Under the pieces are notes generated by a model that did not search any database, was not told the DNA's origin, and saw only the letters and a list, made by a program, of their open reading frames with translations. This document shows positions 62,042 to 64,000 of a stretch of DNA of 64,000 bases, piece after piece. A program made the translations under genes and the position numbers. Each line of letters starts with the position of its first letter. Positions within the stretch are counted from its first letter, which is position 1. The stretch is from Hybos culiciformis (lineage: Eukaryota > Arthropoda > Insecta > Diptera > Hybotidae), in the NCBI GenBank assembly GCA_964007475.1, contig CAXFZM010000367.1:16355-80354 (forward strand). The letters are read 5' to 3'.

Positions 62042-64000
62042 ATTACTCGGGCTCAGACCTCGGAGAACCTTCGTTTTTGGCTTAAATTAAAGGTCTAGAA
62101 ATTACGCTTCTTTCTGTGCAATTTTTATGAAAATCGGTTTTCTAGATCCGGAGAAATAAACGATAAGGTGAGCAAACCCCCTAACTTTAACACATAAAAT
62201 GTTGACTTTGGGCTGGTTTTTTGTTCATTACTCGGGCTCCAGACCTCGGAGAACCTTCGTTTTTGGCTTAAATTAAAGGTCTAGAAATTACGCTTCTTTC
62301 TGTGCAATTTTTATGAAAATCGGTTTTCTAGATCCGGAGAAATAAACGATAAGGTGAGCAAAACCCCCTAACTTTTAACACATAAAATGTTGACTTTGGG
62401 CTGGTTTTTTGTTCATTACTGCGGCTCTAGACCTCGGAGAACCTCCGTTTTTGGCTTAAATTAAAGGTCTAGAAATTACGCTTCTTTCTGTGCAATTTTT
62501 ATGTAAATCGGTTCTCTAGATCCGGAGAAATAAACGATAAGGTGAGCAAACCCCCTAACTTTAACACATAAAATGTTGACTTTGGGCTGGTTTTTTGTTC
62601 ATTACTCCGGCTCCAGACTTCGGCGGACCTCCTTTTTTGGCTTAAACTAAAGGTCTAGAAATTACGCTTCTTTCTGTGCAATTTTTATGAAAATCGGTTT
62701 TCTAGATCCGGAGAAGTAAACGATAAGGTGAGCAAACCCCCTAACTTTAACACATAAAATGTTGACTTTGGGCTGGTTTTTTGTTCATTACTCCGCTCCA
62801 GACTTCGGCGGACCTCCGTTTTTGGCTTAAATTAAAGGTCTAGAAATTACGCTTCTTTCTGTGCAATTTTTATGAAAATCGGTTTTCTAGATCCGGAGAA
62901 GTAAACGATAAGGTGAGCAAACCCCCTAACTTTAACACATAAAATGTTGACTTTGGGCTGGTTTTTTGTTCATTACTCCGGCTCTAGACCTCGGAGAACC
63001 TCCGTTTTTGGGCTTAAATTAAAGGTCTAGAAATTACGCTTCTTTCTGTGCAATTTTTATGAAAATCGGTTTCTAGATCCGGAGAAATAAACGATAAGGT
63101 GAGCAAACCCCCTAACTTTAAACACATAAAATGTTGACTTTGGGCTGGTTTTTTGTTCATTACTCCGGCTCCAGACCTCGGAGAACCTCCGTTTTTGGCT
63201 TAAATTAAAGCTCTAGAAATTACGCTTCTTTCTGTGCAATTTTTATGAAAATCGGTTTTCTAGATCCGGAGAAATAAACGATAAGGTGAGCAAACCCCCC
63301 TAACTTTAACACATAAAATGTTGACTTTGGGCTGGTTTTTTGTTCATTACTCCGGCTCCAGACTTCGGCGGACCTCCGTTTTTGGCTTAAATTAAAGGTC
63401 TAGAAATTACGCTTCTTTCTGTGCAATTTTTATGAAAATCGGTTTTCTAGATCCGGAGAAATAAACGATAAGGTGAGCAAACCCCCTAACTTTAACACAT
63501 AAAATGTAGACTTTGGGCTGGTTTTTTGTTCATTACTCGGGCTCCAGACCTCGGAGAACCTTCGTTTTTGGCTTAAATTAAAGGTCTAGAAATTACGCTT
63601 CTTTCTGTGCAATTTTTATGAAAATCGGTTTTCTAGATCCGGAGAAATAAACGATAAGGTGAGCAAACCCCCTAACTTTAACACATAAAATGTTGACTTT
63701 GGGCTGGTTTTTTGTTCATTACTCGGGCTCACAGACCTCGGAGAACCTTCGTTTTTGGCTTAAATTAAAGGTCTAGAAATTACGCTTCTTTCTGTGCAAT
63801 TTTTATGAAAATCGGTTTTCTAGATCCGGAGAAATAAACGATAAGGTGAGCAAACCCCCTAACTTTAACACATAAAATGTTGACTTTGGGCTGTTTTTTG
63901 TTCATTACTCGGGCTCCAGACCTCGGAGAACCTTCGTTTTTGGCTTAAATTAAAGGTCTAGAAATTACGCTTCTTTCTGTGCAATTTTTATGTAAATCGG
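62042..64000. repeat. Restart of part of copy B (partial, runs off the window)
   Basis: The order is cgggctcc, cgggctcc, gcggctctag, aaactaaagg, two gagaagtaaac-type steps, aaagctctag, cttcggcgg and three cgggctcc monomers, the last with tgtaaat. It repeats the order from 58,332 onward at an offset of about 3,710 bp (20 monomers). It does not follow the order that comes after the equivalent monomer in copy A. Confidence 0.8.

Larger units (their letters stand above)
1..64000. repeat. 186-bp satellite DNA array, head to tail, filling the window
   Basis: The phrase attactccgg recurs at 1, 187, 373, 559 and so on with a spacing of 186 bp through the whole window, always in the same orientation. 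I count about 346 monomers after allowing for shortened ones. Copies differ by a few shared substitutions, and larger length changes (10, 11, 13, 44 and 67 bp) are confined to 18 monomers. No stretch of non-satellite sequence interrupts the array. Long homogeneous tandem arrays of nucleosome-sized monomers are typical of eukaryotic centromeric or pericentromeric heterochromatin; that location is inferred. I do not recognise the family, and the taxon cannot be fixed from this sequence. Confidence 0.98.
24791..64000. repeat. Domain II: array with a second set of monomer classes
   Basis: The characteristic classes are cgggctcc with gaaccttcg; gacaacctccg; aaattaaagctctag; gcggctctag; cctccttttttgg with aaactaaagg; aaatcaaagg with taattttaaccca; and monomers with 10-bp or 44-bp deletions. 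The ggttttttag, taatccgg, tgttcaa and aaaatcag classes of domain I are not seen. Same satellite, but a separately amplified lineage. Confidence 0.85.

Noticed and set aside
1..64000. CRISPR array
   Set aside because: Monomers adjoin directly with no unique spacers, and the 186-bp unit is far longer than a CRISPR repeat.
1..64000. rRNA or tRNA gene clusters, telomeric repeats, transposon fragments
   Set aside because: I saw no change from the 186-bp monomer anywhere, no short telomere-like motif runs and no terminal inverted or long terminal repeats.

Overview
The whole 64 kb window is one uninterrupted satellite-DNA array. A monomer of 186 bp (about 39% G+C, counted on the consensus) repeats head to tail from the first base to the last, about 346 times by my count once shortened monomers are allowed for. 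I found no unique sequence, gene, RNA gene, transposable element, microsatellite or inversion. This is what centromeric or pericentromeric heterochromatin of a eukaryote looks like. I do not recognise the family and cannot name the organism from sequence alone.

The array is structured. Monomer variants (shared substitutions and deletions) occur in fixed orders, so higher-order repeats (HORs) can be read directly. Domain I (about 1-24,790) is built on a unit of about 26 monomers (4.8 kb). Copies begin at 187, 4997, 8158, 12794 and 16873 and contain 26, 17, 25, 22 and 7 monomers before the order breaks. From 18,175 to 24,790 the same variants continue in shuffled order. A monomer with a 67-bp deletion (24,673-24,790) marks the switch to domain II, which has a largely different set of variants.

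Domain II (24,791-64,000) begins with 17 monomers and is then dominated by two adjacent copies of a very long unit: copy A (27,952-44,715; 91 monomers) and copy B (44,716-62,041; 94 monomers). They match in order except for one extra monomer and one extra trimer in B. Smaller tandem blocks are nested inside each: a 744-bp tetramer pair and a 1,258-bp heptamer series carrying a 44-bp deletion. The last 2 kb restarts part of copy B. Hybrid monomers lie at both main joints, as expected from unequal exchange.

Single-base indels cluster at 57.6-64 kb and 29.7-30.4 kb and look like sequencing or assembly error. Apart from these, the window reads as layered amplification of one satellite. There is no protein-coding system here, and the interest lies in the nested HOR architecture, the recombination joints, and the uneven conservation along the monomer.
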